This document shows positions 27,040-34,995 of a DNA stretch of 64,000 nt, piece by piece; positions within the stretch are counted from its first letter, which is position 1; each line of letters opens with the position of its first letter. The stretch covers positions 62,001 to 126,000 of the forward strand of contig NZ_MECJ01000031.1 in NCBI RefSeq assembly GCF_014596475.1, written 5' to 3'. The notes under the pieces are model-generated. The model did not search any database. It had not been told where the DNA came from and was given only the letters and a program-made list of their open reading frames with translations. The stretch comes from Streptomyces sp. CBMA152 (GTDB lineage: Bacteria > Actinomycetota > Actinomycetes > Streptomycetales > Streptomycetaceae). The translations under genes and the position numbers were made by a program.

Positions 27040-27055
27040 TCGATAATAGTACCGA
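27040..27055. promoter_or_regulatory. Candidate operator between hydrolase and ArsR-type regulator
   Basis: TCGATA-ATAG-TACCGA is an inverted repeat with one mismatch in six positions, lying in the AT-rich centre of the 62-base divergent spacer. It could be the binding site of the HTH protein encoded at 27074. Confidence 0.4.
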
Positions 27056-27073
27056 GTATGGAATTGTGAAGCC

Positions 27074-27625
27074 ATGGACACGACCGACGTACTTCTCCAC
27101 CCGGTGCGCCTGCGCGTGGTGCACGCGCTTTCCGGCGGCCGGGTGCTGACCACCGCTCAACTGTCCGAGCGGATGCCCGAGGTGCCGAAGGTGACCATGT
27201 ACCGGCACATCGCCGTGCTGGCCGAGACGGGTTTCCTCGAGGTGGCCAGCGAGCAGCGGGTGCGCGGCGCTGTCGAGCGGCACTATCGGCTGCGCCAGGA
27301 CCGCCCGGTCGTCGATGCCGACGACGCCTCGGCGATGACGCTGGAGGACCACCGCCGGGGCTTCGCCTCCGCAGTGGCCGTGCTGATCGCAGAGTTCAAC
27401 GCCTACCTCGACCGTGACGGTGCCGACCCGGTGGCCGACGCGGTCTCCTATCGCCAGGCCATGCTCTGGCTCAGTCCGGACGAACTTTCCGAGATGACAG
27501 CTGAGTTGCTCGCGGTACTGGGGCCTCGGCTGGCCAACCGGCCGGCACCGGGCCGCGTTCCCTACCTGCTCAGCCCCATCCACTTCCCCATCGGTCCGCC
27601 GTCCCCCGACGAGCCGCGGCTTTGA
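27074..27625 (+). CDS. ArsR-type winged-helix transcriptional regulator
   Basis: 183 aa. The winged helix is at residues 1-75: DVLLHPVRLRVVHALSGGRV (HPxRLxI motif), LTTAQLSERMPEVPKVTMYR, HIAVLAETGFLEVASEQRVR. A C-terminal helical domain follows (DDASAMTLEDHRRGFASAVA to LSEMTAELLAVLG), similar to regulators annotated as helix-turn-helix domain proteins of the YczG/DUF class with an effector-binding tail. No metal-site Cys is present. It is divergent from the alpha/beta hydrolase and probably controls it. Confidence 0.85.
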   Translation: MDTTDVLLHPVRLRVVHALSGGRVLTTAQLSERMPEVPKVTMYRHIAVLAETGFLEVASEQRVRGAVERHYRLRQDRPVVDADDASAMTLEDHRRGFASAVAVLIAEFNAYLDRDGADPVADAVSYRQAMLWLSPDELSEMTAELLAVLGPRLANRPAPGRVPYLLSPIHFPIGPPSPDEPRL

Positions 27626-27939
27626 AGTGAGACGGCACTGCCTCTGAGTGGCGCCTGAGCCTTGCCCCCCGTGCTGCGCGCGGGCGGCTCCTCCGCTGTG
27701 GCGGTTCAGCACAGTCCGCCTGGACGCAGGCGGGGAACGAAGGCGAGTAGGTCTGGGGTCAGGGAGATCACCCCGGGAAGATCCAAATATCCTCATCAGT
27801 TTGCCCCGTACATGGGGTTTGATCTCAATTCTCCGGTCCGGCCTCGCGGTAGCTGTTACGCCGAGAACTTTCGGCAGGTACGCGGAGCCGAACAAGACTT
27901 CCGCAAAAGCCAGTGGCCTGAGAACCCCGAGCCTCCGCA
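27626..27939. other. Gap leading into an IS5 fragment
   Basis: About 310 bases. No gene, RNA or convincing repeat is seen. The segment around 27780-27850 is less GC-rich than its surroundings. Confidence 0.35.
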
Positions 27940-28140
27940 TGGTGTGGGCAAGAAGCCGTGGATCGTGGACGACGAGCTGTGGGCGCGGATCGAGCCGTTG
28001 CTGCCGGCGTGGCCGCAGCGGTCGGCGGGCCCGCGTCCGGTGGACGACCGTCTGTGCCGGCAGGGGCTCCTGTTCGTGCTGTACACCGGCATGACCTGGC
28101 AGCAACTGCCGCTGGAGCTGGGCTTCGGCCCTGGGCAAGT
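27940..28140 (+). pseudogene. IS5-family transposase remnant (N-terminal part)
   Basis: Plus-strand reading: KPWIVDDELWARIEPLLPAW, PRPVDDRLCRQGLLFVLYTG, TWQQLPLELGFGPGQ. This is the N-terminal DUF4096-like region of IS5 (IS427 group) transposases. Homology stops at about 28140, where a terminator hairpin begins; the DDE core is absent. Confidence 0.8.
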
Positions 28141-28176
28141 CGTCTCGCGGCTTCGTGAGGAAGAAGTCGCGAGACG
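28141..28176 (-). terminator. Hairpin terminator downstream of the lectin genes
   Basis: CGTCTCGCG at 28141-28149 and CGCGAGACG at 28168-28176 form a perfect 9-bp stem, with a nested CTTC/GAAG stem inside. It lies 37 bases beyond the stop of the lectin gene ending at 28213. Confidence 0.7.
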
Positions 28177-28212
28177 TCGGTCAACGGCAGCCTGTGGCCG
28201 GTCGGTCGGCGG

Positions 28213-28773
28213 TCAGGCGGAGGCCGTCCACCGCTGCTCGGCGCCGCCGTAGCAGGTCCACTGGACGACCGGGGCGCCCGGCGTCGTGCTCGAGGCGCCG
28301 ACCGCGGCGCACAGGCCGCTCGCCCGGTTCCACATCTGGGCGAAGCCCGTGTCGGGGTTCCGGTCGAAGTACCAGGTTTGCTCCGCCCCCTTGTCGCAGC
28401 CGTACTGGATCAGCTGGACGCCGGCGTTCGGCGAACTCGCCGGATCAGCCAGGCACTTGCCGCTGTTCCTGTTCACGACCTCGTAGCCGCCGCCGGAGTT
28501 CGGCATGGGGTAGAGGCCCCAGTACTGCTCGGCGCCGCCGTGACAGGACCACTGGATGATCCCGGCTCCGCCCGCCGTGCTCCCGCCGCCGACCGACAGG
28601 CAGTGCTGGCTGTTGTAGTTCCAGAGCTCCACGATCTCCCCGTTCTTGAGCGAGGGGGACGCGGTCGATGCCGAAGCCGAGGCCGGCATCACCCCCGCCG
28701 CGAACGCGATCGCGGCGGCGAGCCCCACGGCCCCCGCGCTGAGCTTCCTCCGGGTATGTGCCGCTGCGTTCAT
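28213..28773 (-). CDS. Secreted ricin-type beta-trefoil lectin
   Basis: 186 aa. The signal peptide has basic AAHTRRK, hydrophobic LSAGAVGLAAAIAFAAGVMP and ASA cleavage near residue 36. The mature part is a single RICIN (CBM13-like) domain with three sugar-binding subdomains: CLSVGGGSTAGGAGIIQWSC then QYW, CLADPASSPNAGVQLIQYGC then QTW, and CAAVGASSTTPGAPVVQWTC then QRW. The three Cys pairs and QxW motifs are complete. It is exported and likely binds galactose or xylan-type glycans. GGAGGGAA is a strong ribosome site. It lies 64 bases after a second lectin gene in the same direction. Confidence 0.92.
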   Translation of the reverse strand: MNAAAHTRRKLSAGAVGLAAAIAFAAGVMPASASASTASPSLKNGEIVELWNYNSQHCLSVGGGSTAGGAGIIQWSCHGGAEQYWGLYPMPNSGGGYEVVNRNSGKCLADPASSPNAGVQLIQYGCDKGAEQTWYFDRNPDTGFAQMWNRASGLCAAVGASSTTPGAPVVQWTCYGGAEQRWTASA

Positions 28774-28837
28774 GCGTGTTCCCTCCGTGTCGAGACGTGC
28801 TGTTCACCGGGCACTGGCGCCGACGGCGTCGGAGGCG

Positions 28838-29428
28838 TCACGCGGTCCGGATGTCCCACCACTGCTGGGACTGGAAGTTCTTGCCCCACAGCTGGGCCCG
28901 GGCGCCGTTGCCGGGGACGTCGGTGTCGCGGTCCAGGACGGTGTTGTTGCCGTTGTTGAAGCGGACGTTGTAGATGGCCAGGTCCCCGGAGGGGTGGTAC
29001 CACTGCTGCTGGGTAGTGCCGTTGCAATGCCACAACTGCACCCGCGTGCCGTTGGCGCCGCCGCCGTTGGTGTCGGCGTCCAGGCACATGCCCGGGAACC
29101 GCACGTTCCGCAGGCTGCCGTCGGTGGACAGCAGCCACTCCTGCTGGGTGGCGCCGCTGCAACTCCACACCTGGACCTTGGTGCCGTTGCCGCCGGCGGT
29201 GGCGTCGGCGTCCAGGCACTGGCCCGGGGTCGCCCGGTACAGGCTGTAGATCCGGACGTAGATGCCCGCGGTGAGGGAGCCCGCCCGGGCGCCAGGCGCC
29301 TGGCCCTGCTCCCAGGCCACGTGGTGGGCGGCGGGCTCTGCGGCCTGGGCGGATGCCGCGCCTGTGGCACCGGCGGTGAGGGCTGCCACGGCGGTCGCGA
29401 CGGCGGCCAGCTTCTTGTGAAAGATCAT
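28838..29428 (-). CDS. Secreted ricin-type beta-trefoil lectin
   Basis: 196 aa from an ATG at 29428 with AAAGGAA upstream. The signal peptide (MIFHKKLAAVATAVAALTAG, ending AQA near residue 30) is followed by a short linker and a RICIN domain. Two subdomains are complete: CLDADATAGGNGTKVQVWSC with QEW, and CLDADTNGGGANGTRVQLWH with QQW. The last (VLDRDTDVPGNGARAQLWGK with QQW) lacks Cys. It forms an apparent two-gene lectin operon with the downstream gene and is divergent from a DUF5937 ArsR regulator at 29544. Confidence 0.9.
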   Translation of the reverse strand: MIFHKKLAAVATAVAALTAGATGAASAQAAEPAAHHVAWEQGQAPGARAGSLTAGIYVRIYSLYRATPGQCLDADATAGGNGTKVQVWSCSGATQQEWLLSTDGSLRNVRFPGMCLDADTNGGGANGTRVQLWHCNGTTQQQWYHPSGDLAIYNVRFNNGNNTVLDRDTDVPGNGARAQLWGKNFQSQQWWDIRTA

Positions 29429-29495
29429 GGGTCCTGGGTTCCTTTCGGGGCCGGTCTGTGCGGTGAATCCAGGAAACGCCACGCCGATTGACCGG

Positions 29496-29519
29496 TCGAA
29501 TGATTCGATTTCTTTCGAA
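29496..29519. promoter_or_regulatory. Candidate ArsR operator in the lectin/regulator spacer
   Basis: TCGAAT-G-ATTCGA at 29496-29508 is a perfect 13-bp palindrome. A further half-site TTTCGAA at 29513-29519 could pair with the TTCGA inside the palindrome. Both lie in the 115-base spacer between the divergent lectin (29428) and regulator (29544) starts. Confidence 0.55.
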
Positions 29520-29543
29520 GCGACTGGCGAAAGGGGAACGCGT

Positions 29544-30524
29544 GTGATCCGGATCCGCCTGGGCGCCCGGGGGCTGGGGGGCGTGAGGTTCGCGGTCTCA
29601 CCGATGGGCTCGGCCAAGGACCTGCTCCGCCTCGTCGGATTCAGCCCATGCACTCTGACCCCGCCCTGGCGGACCACGGCCCCGGACGCGCTGACCCGGC
29701 ACCGGCTCGGGCTGCTGGCCGTGGTCGGCGGGGGAGGCCCCCTCGGTTACGCCCCGGACTTCCTGCGGCCGGAACCCCCGGCCTTCCTGACCGACATCGA
29801 CACCGCGCTGCACCAGATCGCGACGACCCCGCAGGAACGGATCCGCTACGAGCTGGCCGGGGCCGTCAACGGCCACTCCTGGGACCCCGGTTCCGGCCAC
29901 CCGGCGCCGCGGCAGCTCCTGCAGGCCCTCGACCGGGGGGAGGACCACTTCGCGCGCCGACTCGCCGACGAGATGGCGCGGTTCTGGCACGCGGCACTGA
30001 AGCCCTCGTGGCCAGCCATCCGGGCCCGACTGGAAGCCGACGTCACCGCCCGGGCCTCCGAGATCGCCCAGTACGGGCTCGCCGAGGCTCTCAACCGGCT
30101 GGCCCCGAACCTGGAATGGCGCGACGGCGAACTGCTCGTCCACCTCCGTGCGGACAGCATCCACCGGCTGACGCTGGACGCGGAAGCGGTGATCCTCACG
30201 CCGAGCGTCTTCGTCGACCGGGCTCTCTTCTGCGCCGGGGAACCGCCTGGGACGCCGGCGCCGCGCACTCCGCTCATCGTCTATCCCGCCGCGCAGTTCG
30301 ACTGTCTTCCGCCCGCCCAGGACCACCCGCTGATCGGGGCGATGCGGCGAAAGCTCCTGGCCGAGCTGAGCCAACCGCGTTCCACGACGGAGCTCGCCCA
30401 GCGGCTCTACCTGAGTCCGGCCACCGTCTCCTACCACCTGCAGATCCTCCACCGTGCCGGGATCGTCACCCGTGCCCGACGATCCCGGCACGTGCTCTAC
30501 CAGCGGCTCGGGGGAGCGGTGTAG
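29544..30524 (+). CDS. ArsR-family winged-helix regulator with DUF5937-type N-terminus
   Basis: 326 aa from a GTG at 29544 (VIRIRLGARGLGGVRFAVSP), preceded by AAGGGGAA. The N-terminal 230 residues match the DUF5937 layout of actinobacterial regulators (a GARGLGGVRFAVSP-like start and a long helical middle). The C-terminal winged helix is clear: MRRKLLAELSQPRSTTELAQ, RLYLSPATVSYHLQILHRAG, IVTRARRSRHVLYQRL. It is divergent from the two-lectin operon across a spacer with a perfect palindrome, so it likely controls the lectins and itself. An ATG at 29602 is an alternative but would remove a conserved start. Confidence 0.85.
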   Translation: MIRIRLGARGLGGVRFAVSPMGSAKDLLRLVGFSPCTLTPPWRTTAPDALTRHRLGLLAVVGGGGPLGYAPDFLRPEPPAFLTDIDTALHQIATTPQERIRYELAGAVNGHSWDPGSGHPAPRQLLQALDRGEDHFARRLADEMARFWHAALKPSWPAIRARLEADVTARASEIAQYGLAEALNRLAPNLEWRDGELLVHLRADSIHRLTLDAEAVILTPSVFVDRALFCAGEPPGTPAPRTPLIVYPAAQFDCLPPAQDHPLIGAMRRKLLAELSQPRSTTELAQRLYLSPATVSYHLQILHRAGIVTRARRSRHVLYQRLGGAV

Positions 30525-30611
30525 GCGTACCTGCCGCGCCCCTCGCCCGGGAGGGGCGGGGGCGGGCCGCACCCGGGCGAGGGAGGGGGTACCTGTCGGG
30601 GCGCTCATACG

Positions 30612-30660
30612 CCAACTGAAGCGCTCAGTCACAGCCACTGTGACTGAGCGCTTCAGTTGG
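30612..30660. repeat. Perfect 23-bp inverted repeat with 3-base loop
   Basis: The arms at 30612-30634 and 30638-30660 are exact reverse complements around CCA. The left arm starts CCAACTGAAGCGCTC; the right arm ends GAGCGCTTCAGTTGG. It sits between the ArsR regulator stop and the end of an ISL3 remnant. One arm recurs at 25785-25807 with one mismatch. Length and perfection exceed a normal terminator; a recombination product of a mobile-element end is likely. Confidence 0.8.
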
Positions 30661-30689
30661 TTGTGTCCGTGCTTCCGTGACGGCTATGG

Positions 30690-31275
30690 CTGAATCAGGA
30701 TCCGGGCCATGAGGAGGTTGAATGACGCGCGGCCGTACATTTGACGTTTGATCGTTTTGACCCGGTTGACGTGGCTCTCCACGGCACCGGAGCTGTAGGG
30801 GAGGGGCAGGCCGGCGGTGACGGCGGAAAGGTCCCGGCGGAGGTAGTCGGCGAAGCATCCGATCGGGCCAGGGCCGGTGATCTCTGCCTTCTGGATCCAG
30901 TCGTGCAGAAGGTGGCTGTGGCGATGGCGGAGCAGGTCGGTGAAGCCCTGGGCGAGGTCGTCGACGGCTGCGATGTCCGGGCAAGCGTGGCGGACGGCAT
31001 TGAGTGCGGCTCTGCCGGTAGGACTCAGGGCTTCCTGGGGGGCGCATGATCCAGGAGGTGATGGTGCGGGGGCTGGGAGTCAGGAGTCTCGCGGGTATCG
31101 CTGTGCCGTGCCGGATGGCCAGGACGTAGCGATTCACCACGTGGGTATTGTCGGTGTAGCCAGTCGCAAGGATCTCCCGGTATAGCTGCATAGAGCTGGT
31201 GCAGCCCGCCTCGAACCCTCCTGCACGTACGGGATGAAGGGGTCGAGACCGGACGCCAGCTTCCCGAGGGAACAC
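30690..31275 (-). pseudogene. ISL3-family transposase remnant (C-terminal half)
   Basis: Minus-strand pieces in several frames: LDPFIPYV, FEAGCTSSMQLYREILATGY, NTHVVNRYVLAIRHGTAIPA, VRHACPDIAAVDDLAQGFTD, LLHDWIQKAEITGPGPIGCF, SSGAVESHVNRVKTIKRQMY and GRASFNLLMARILIQ followed by a stop. Frameshifts separate these blocks. The element end CCGTGCTTCCGTGACGGCTA near 30670 resembles the terminal repeat of the fuller ISL3 element at 38.2-39.95 kb. The N-terminal half is gone. Confidence 0.85.
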
Positions 31276-31299
31276 ATCTCGTCGCTCCCCGGAGTTGCC

Positions 31300-31470
31300 C
31301 CGTGGTGTGTCCCGGCAGCCCGGTCCGCGGAAGGCGTTCTTCGCGGGTCCGGTCGTCGTCGGGCGGCGTATCGGGCCAGGAAGTGCGCGGCGGGTACGGG
31401 TACCGTCAGCGTCCGCAGTGCGGGCGGCGGCGTCCGCACCCGGCCACCGTTCCCAAGGCTTGTTCGACTG
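31300..31470. repeat. Diverged copy of the 3' end of the LexA-like gene
   Basis: The plus-strand text from CGTGGTGTGT through TCCGCGGAAGGCG to GTCCGCAGTGCGGGC closely resembles 25205-25285, the 3' flank and last codons of the LexA-like gene. On the minus strand a degenerate RRRPHCGR-stop ending matches its RCPHCGP-stop ending. It is a relic of a second copy. Confidence 0.5.
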
Positions 31471-31534
31471 TGCGGGCCCGGTCGGGTGTTCCTGCGGGGG
31501 CAGGGCATGGAATCAGGGGGGTTACGATCCGTGT

Positions 31535-31909
31535 ATGCGGCTTGAGGGATCAGGTTCGGTCTGTCTGCGGGTGGACGGGGTGTACTGCGCTGTTGCGGCG
31601 GCCTGCGTGGGGGTGTTCGCCAGGCCCCTGGGTGTGGCGCTGGAAGTGCCGAGCGGGTTTGTGGTCGGCGCGGCTGTGCTCACGGCAGGGTGGGCGGGGT
31701 TGTTGTTGTTCGCGGGGTCCCGGCTGCGACTGCGTACGTCGCTGCTCGGCGTCCTGGTGGTCAACGTCGTCGTCGCCGTACTGGTCGGTGTGCTGGCGAT
31801 GACGCGTCCCGTCGACGCGGTGTCGGTCCTCCTGCTGGCCGTGGCCGTGGAGGTAGCGGGTTTCGCCGGTTGGCAGGCCGCAGTGCTGCGCACCGGCGTT
31901 CACTGCTGA
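31535..31909 (+). CDS. Small four-helix membrane protein of unknown function
   Basis: 124 aa from an ATG at 31535. After a short hydrophilic start (MRLEGSGSVCLRVDG), four TM segments follow: VYCAVAAACVGVFARPLGVA, GFVVGAAVLTAGWAGLLLFA, LLGVLVVNVVVAVLVGVLAM and AVSVLLLAVAVEVAGFAGW. No family is recognised from the sequence. It lies between an ISL3 remnant and a coiled-coil membrane protein gene with no obvious partner. Confidence 0.65.
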   Translation: MRLEGSGSVCLRVDGVYCAVAAACVGVFARPLGVALEVPSGFVVGAAVLTAGWAGLLLFAGSRLRLRTSLLGVLVVNVVVAVLVGVLAMTRPVDAVSVLLLAVAVEVAGFAGWQAAVLRTGVHC

Positions 31910-31982
31910 TCTTTATTTCGTGAAGCTACGAGAGGTGAGGGCCAGGCCGGTCTCGGCGAGGCAGCCGTCGACAAGGTTGGCA

Positions 31983-32597
31983 TCAGGACCGGTCCCTTCG
32001 GGCGGGCCTGCTCTCGGCTCCCCGCCCGGTGTACAGATTCGCGTAGACGTCGCCGGCAAAGCTCATCATCCGGGACTGGAGCGGGCCGGTCGCCGCCGCG
32101 TACCGCGCCGCGTCACAAGCCTCGCGCCCGCTGCCGGGCGGGCCGCTGAGCAGCCATTCCTCTACGTCATCGATCAACGCCTGATGGGTCTCGTAGAGGG
32201 CATCGGCCAGATCTGTGACCGCGGTCTGCTCCTGGTCGGAGAGCATGAGGCGAAGCACCCACTCGGCTGCCTGCATCTCACGTATCCGGTCGTGCACCGC
32301 GGCTCGTTTCTCCTGCAACTCCGCGTCGGTTCCCTGTACGTCGCCGGTCTCGCGCAGGTGGTCCCGCACGACTCGCATCTGGCGGCGCGCATTGTCCACG
32401 GCGAGGATCAACTCCGAGCAGGCGACGCGTTTTTGGGTGATGGTCTCCGCATCGCGTTGGGCGTCGTGCTGTACCTGGGCCAGATCCAGCTGCGTACGTG
32501 CCTGAAGGCGCGTTCCGGCCCAGGATGTGAGCGCCCCGACGATCGCCCCACTGGCGCCCAGCCCCGCGCCCATCACCACAGCCCACTGTCCGTCCAT
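31983..32597 (-). CDS. Membrane-anchored helical protein of unknown function
   Basis: 204 aa. An N-terminal TM helix (WAVVMGAGLGASGAIVGALT) is followed by a long, charged, probably coiled-coil region (LQARTQLDLAQVQHDAQRDA, ARRQMRVVRDHLRETGDVQG, ELQEKRAAVHDRIREMQAAE) and a helical C-terminus. This layout is common in Streptomyces proteins annotated only as hypothetical. No catalytic motif is seen. It is a single gene; its 3' end faces the small membrane protein gene. Confidence 0.75.
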   Translation of the reverse strand: MDGQWAVVMGAGLGASGAIVGALTSWAGTRLQARTQLDLAQVQHDAQRDAETITQKRVACSELILAVDNARRQMRVVRDHLRETGDVQGTDAELQEKRAAVHDRIREMQAAEWVLRLMLSDQEQTAVTDLADALYETHQALIDDVEEWLLSGPPGSGREACDAARYAAATGPLQSRMMSFAGDVYANLYTGRGAESRPARRDRS

Positions 32598-32725
32598 GCC
32601 CTGACGTTAGGGCGTGTCCGGCAGGGTTTCGGCGGGATCACGGGATCGCCGCGCAGATATCACTGGTCTTCAACTCGTGGTCCGTGGTGGGGTGGCGGCC
32701 TGGGGCGGCGGTGTTATCGCGTCTG

Positions 32726-33793
32726 CATGCGGTATGTGCAAGGCGGCGGCCTGACCGCTGGGGATCGCCTGAGGCGTGAGCGAGTGCGTCTGCGGGCAGC
32801 CGAGTTGTTCGGCCAGGAGTGCACGGACCGCCAAGTGGCGGACGAGCCGCGGGTGACGCGGATGTCGGCGAACCGATGGCGCCGCGCCTGGCGTGCGGCG
32901 GGCGAGTCGGGGCTGCGCTCGAAGGGCCCCGCGTCCCGGCCGAGGCTGGGCGAGGGGGAGTTCGCACGGCTGGAGGCGGCGCTGGCCCGCGGCCCGCTCG
33001 CGCACGGCTGGCGTGACCAGCGATGGACGCTGGTGCGGGTGCAGCTGGTGATCGCCCGTATGTTCCGCGTGTCGTACTCGGGGCCGGGAGTGTGGAAGCT
33101 ACTGCGGCGGGGCTGCTGGTCCTGCCAGGTCCCGGCCCCGGCGGGCGATCGACCGAGACGATGCGGCGGTGGAGGCGTGGAAGGCGGAGGTGTGGCTGCA
33201 GGCGGAAAGACCGCGCTCGACCTGGGCGCCCACATCTGCTTTGAGGACGAGTGCGGCAAGACGATGAGACCGCCCAAGGCGCGCACCTGGTCCCCGCGCG
33301 GGCACACCCCAGTCATCCGGGTGCCGGGCAGCCCCGGTGGCCGTGCCTCGCTCGCCGGCCTGGTCTGCTACCGGTCCGGCATCGCTCCCGCCTGCTGTTC
33401 CGCCTCCACCGCTACCAGCGGCGCAGGGGCCAACAGGCCAGTTTCTACCTGCGCGGCTACCGTGACTTCCTAGTGCTGGCCCATCATGCGCTCGGCTCCC
33501 CGATCGTCCTCATCTGGGACAATCTCGACCGGCACACCTGTGCCGAGATGACTGCGTTCGTCAAGGCCAACTCCGGCTGGCTACGCGTCTTCCAGCTCCC
33601 GTCGTACGCACCGGACTTGAACCCGGCCGAAGGCATCTGGTCGCTGCTGGTCCGCGGTCCGCTGGCGAACCTCGCCGTGGGCAGCTTCGACGAACTCGTG
33701 GACGTGATCAGACAGGCCCTGAAGAAGATCCAGTACCGACCCGACCTGATCGATGGCTGCCTCGTCGAGACGGGGGCCCTGGCATCGGGCTAG
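32726..33793 (+). pseudogene. IS630-family transposase, frameshifted
   Basis: It starts MRYVQGGGLTAGDRLRRERV and contains an HTH (CTDRQVADEPRVTRMSANRW) and a winged-helix-like segment. Near 33130 the frame slips (RAIDRDDAAVEAWKAEVWLQ is in a second frame), returns at about 33215 with the first acidic motif HICFEDECGK, and slips again near 33390 into the frame of VLIWDNLDRH (second Asp) and LPSYAPDLNPAEGIWS (Glu). The stop is at 33793. The DDE residues survive, but at least three frameshifts disable it unless programmed shifting is involved. It ends flush against a broken secreted-protein gene. Confidence 0.85.
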
Positions 33794-34301
33794 TGCTGGT
33801 GCCAGCCGGTGCGCTGGACGAGGTTGTCGCCGGTCCACATGGCGCAGGCGTGGAAGTAGCGGCCGGGGACTTCGTTCACGGCCCATGTCCACCGGTCGCG
33901 CAGGCCCTGCGATCCGTCGAGCACGGCGGGCCCGCACTGGTGCCACGATCCCTTCGTGTCGGACCAGTCCATCCACACCCAGTCGGTGCCGAGGTCGGTG
34001 TTGCTCCCGTTGAACAAGTGGGCCCACACGACCTCCCCGTACTTCGAGTTCCGGCCGTGGCTGAGGTTCACCTGTCCGCGCCGGATATCGCTCGGGAGGC
34101 TTCCACGATCTTGGGGTCGCTGGTGGCGAAGGCGCTGATGGTGGGGCCGCAGCTGTAGTTGATGCGGCCGTCGGGGCTGGCGTCGGCTGCGGAGGCGGCC
34201 GCCGCGCCGGTGATGAGGGGTGCGAGGGCGAGCAGGCCGACGGCTGCCGCCCGCAGTGTCCTGCTTCGTGTGGTGCCTGTCGTGCGTACGCGTTCGGTCA
34301 T
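33793..34301 (-). pseudogene. Secreted protein gene broken by one frameshift
   Basis: It starts MTERVRTTGTTRSRTLRAAA with a signal peptide ending ASAA near residue 37. The mature start is SPDGRINYSCGPTISAFAT. Near 34100 the frame slips; the continuation in the next frame is RRGQVNLSHGRNSKYGEVVW, AHLFNGSNTDLGTDWVWMDW, HACAMWTGDNLVQRTGWHQH and a stop. The conserved VWMDWSDT and CAxWTG pieces resemble a small Streptomyces secreted family. A single indel would restore about 165 codons. It lies back to back with the IS630 copy. Confidence 0.65.
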
Positions 34302-34411
34302 GTCTCCCCCTGCTGAAGCGCCGGTGTGGTCGCGTGACGTACCCCCGGGCCGATGGCTCCGGGGGCCGGGTCAGCATGGTCAGGGGAGGGGTGCGGCGGG
34401 GGCTGTTCCCT

Positions 34412-34659
34412 TCAGTCCTTGCCGCTCCTTTTCCCGATCCCGGGGTACTTCTTCGCCACGGCTGCTTTGACCTGCGCTTTCTCCTTGGGTGTGCCGTGCT
34501 GGGCGATCCGTGCGAGGGCGTTGTGGGCGTGGGCCTTGTCCTCGATCGGGTAGGCGCCTTTGGCTTTGGTGTGCCTCCGGCGGCTGCCGCTTTCTTCCCT
34601 TTCACCGCGAAGCCTTTTTTGGGAAGAGCGTTGCGTTTTTTCTGGCTGAGGTTGGCCAA
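34412..34659 (-). pseudogene. Small lysine-rich conserved protein (DUF6582-like), frameshifted
   Basis: The minus strand from a TTG at 34659 reads LANLSQKKRNALPKKGFAVK, then GKKAAAAGG. A frame slip near 34570 leads to KGAYPIEDKAHAHNALARIA and QHGTPKEKAQVKAAVAKKYP, ending GIGKRSGKD and a stop. The YPIEDxxHAxNALAR core resembles the small DUF6582-type proteins of phage and actinobacteria. The first half could instead be a short intact Lys/Ala-rich peptide. The function is unknown. Confidence 0.5.
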
Positions 34660-34760
34660 AGCTGTCTCACGGGTGTTCCAACATCGGTTGAGTCGGTGAA
34701 CGCGCTGGTCACGGGGTGGTGGCAACTGCACCAAGATCAAATGACTTTGGAACAGCCCTG

Positions 34761-34925
34761 GTGGAGCCGGTGATTGCCCGGAACCCGGAGGCGGGGTCGA
34801 GCCTGCCGTACCTGCTGCGGCTGCCCGTGAACGGATAAGTCCTGTTGTTCAAGGTCAAGGACATCTGGCTGCGTACCGCGTCGGTGTACTGCCACCCGGT
34901 GGACCTGGGTCAGTGGCCCGAGGCG
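34761..34925 (+). pseudogene. N-terminal fragment of an ERCC4-type nuclease-domain protein
   Basis: The plus strand reads VEPVIARNPEAGSSLPYLLR, then LPVNG, an in-frame stop, LLFKVKDIWLRTASVYCHPV and DLGQWP. This matches the start of Streptomyces ERCC4-domain proteins (ARNPDPDSxLPYLLRLP...WPRTxAVYCxPV). The nuclease part is missing. It is a relic beside the kinase gene. Confidence 0.5.
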
Positions 34926-34995
34926 AAGTCGACGCCATGCTTGTCGACGGTGCGGCTCCGTCAACCCACACGCGTGCCCCAACTCGGCCTCTAGG

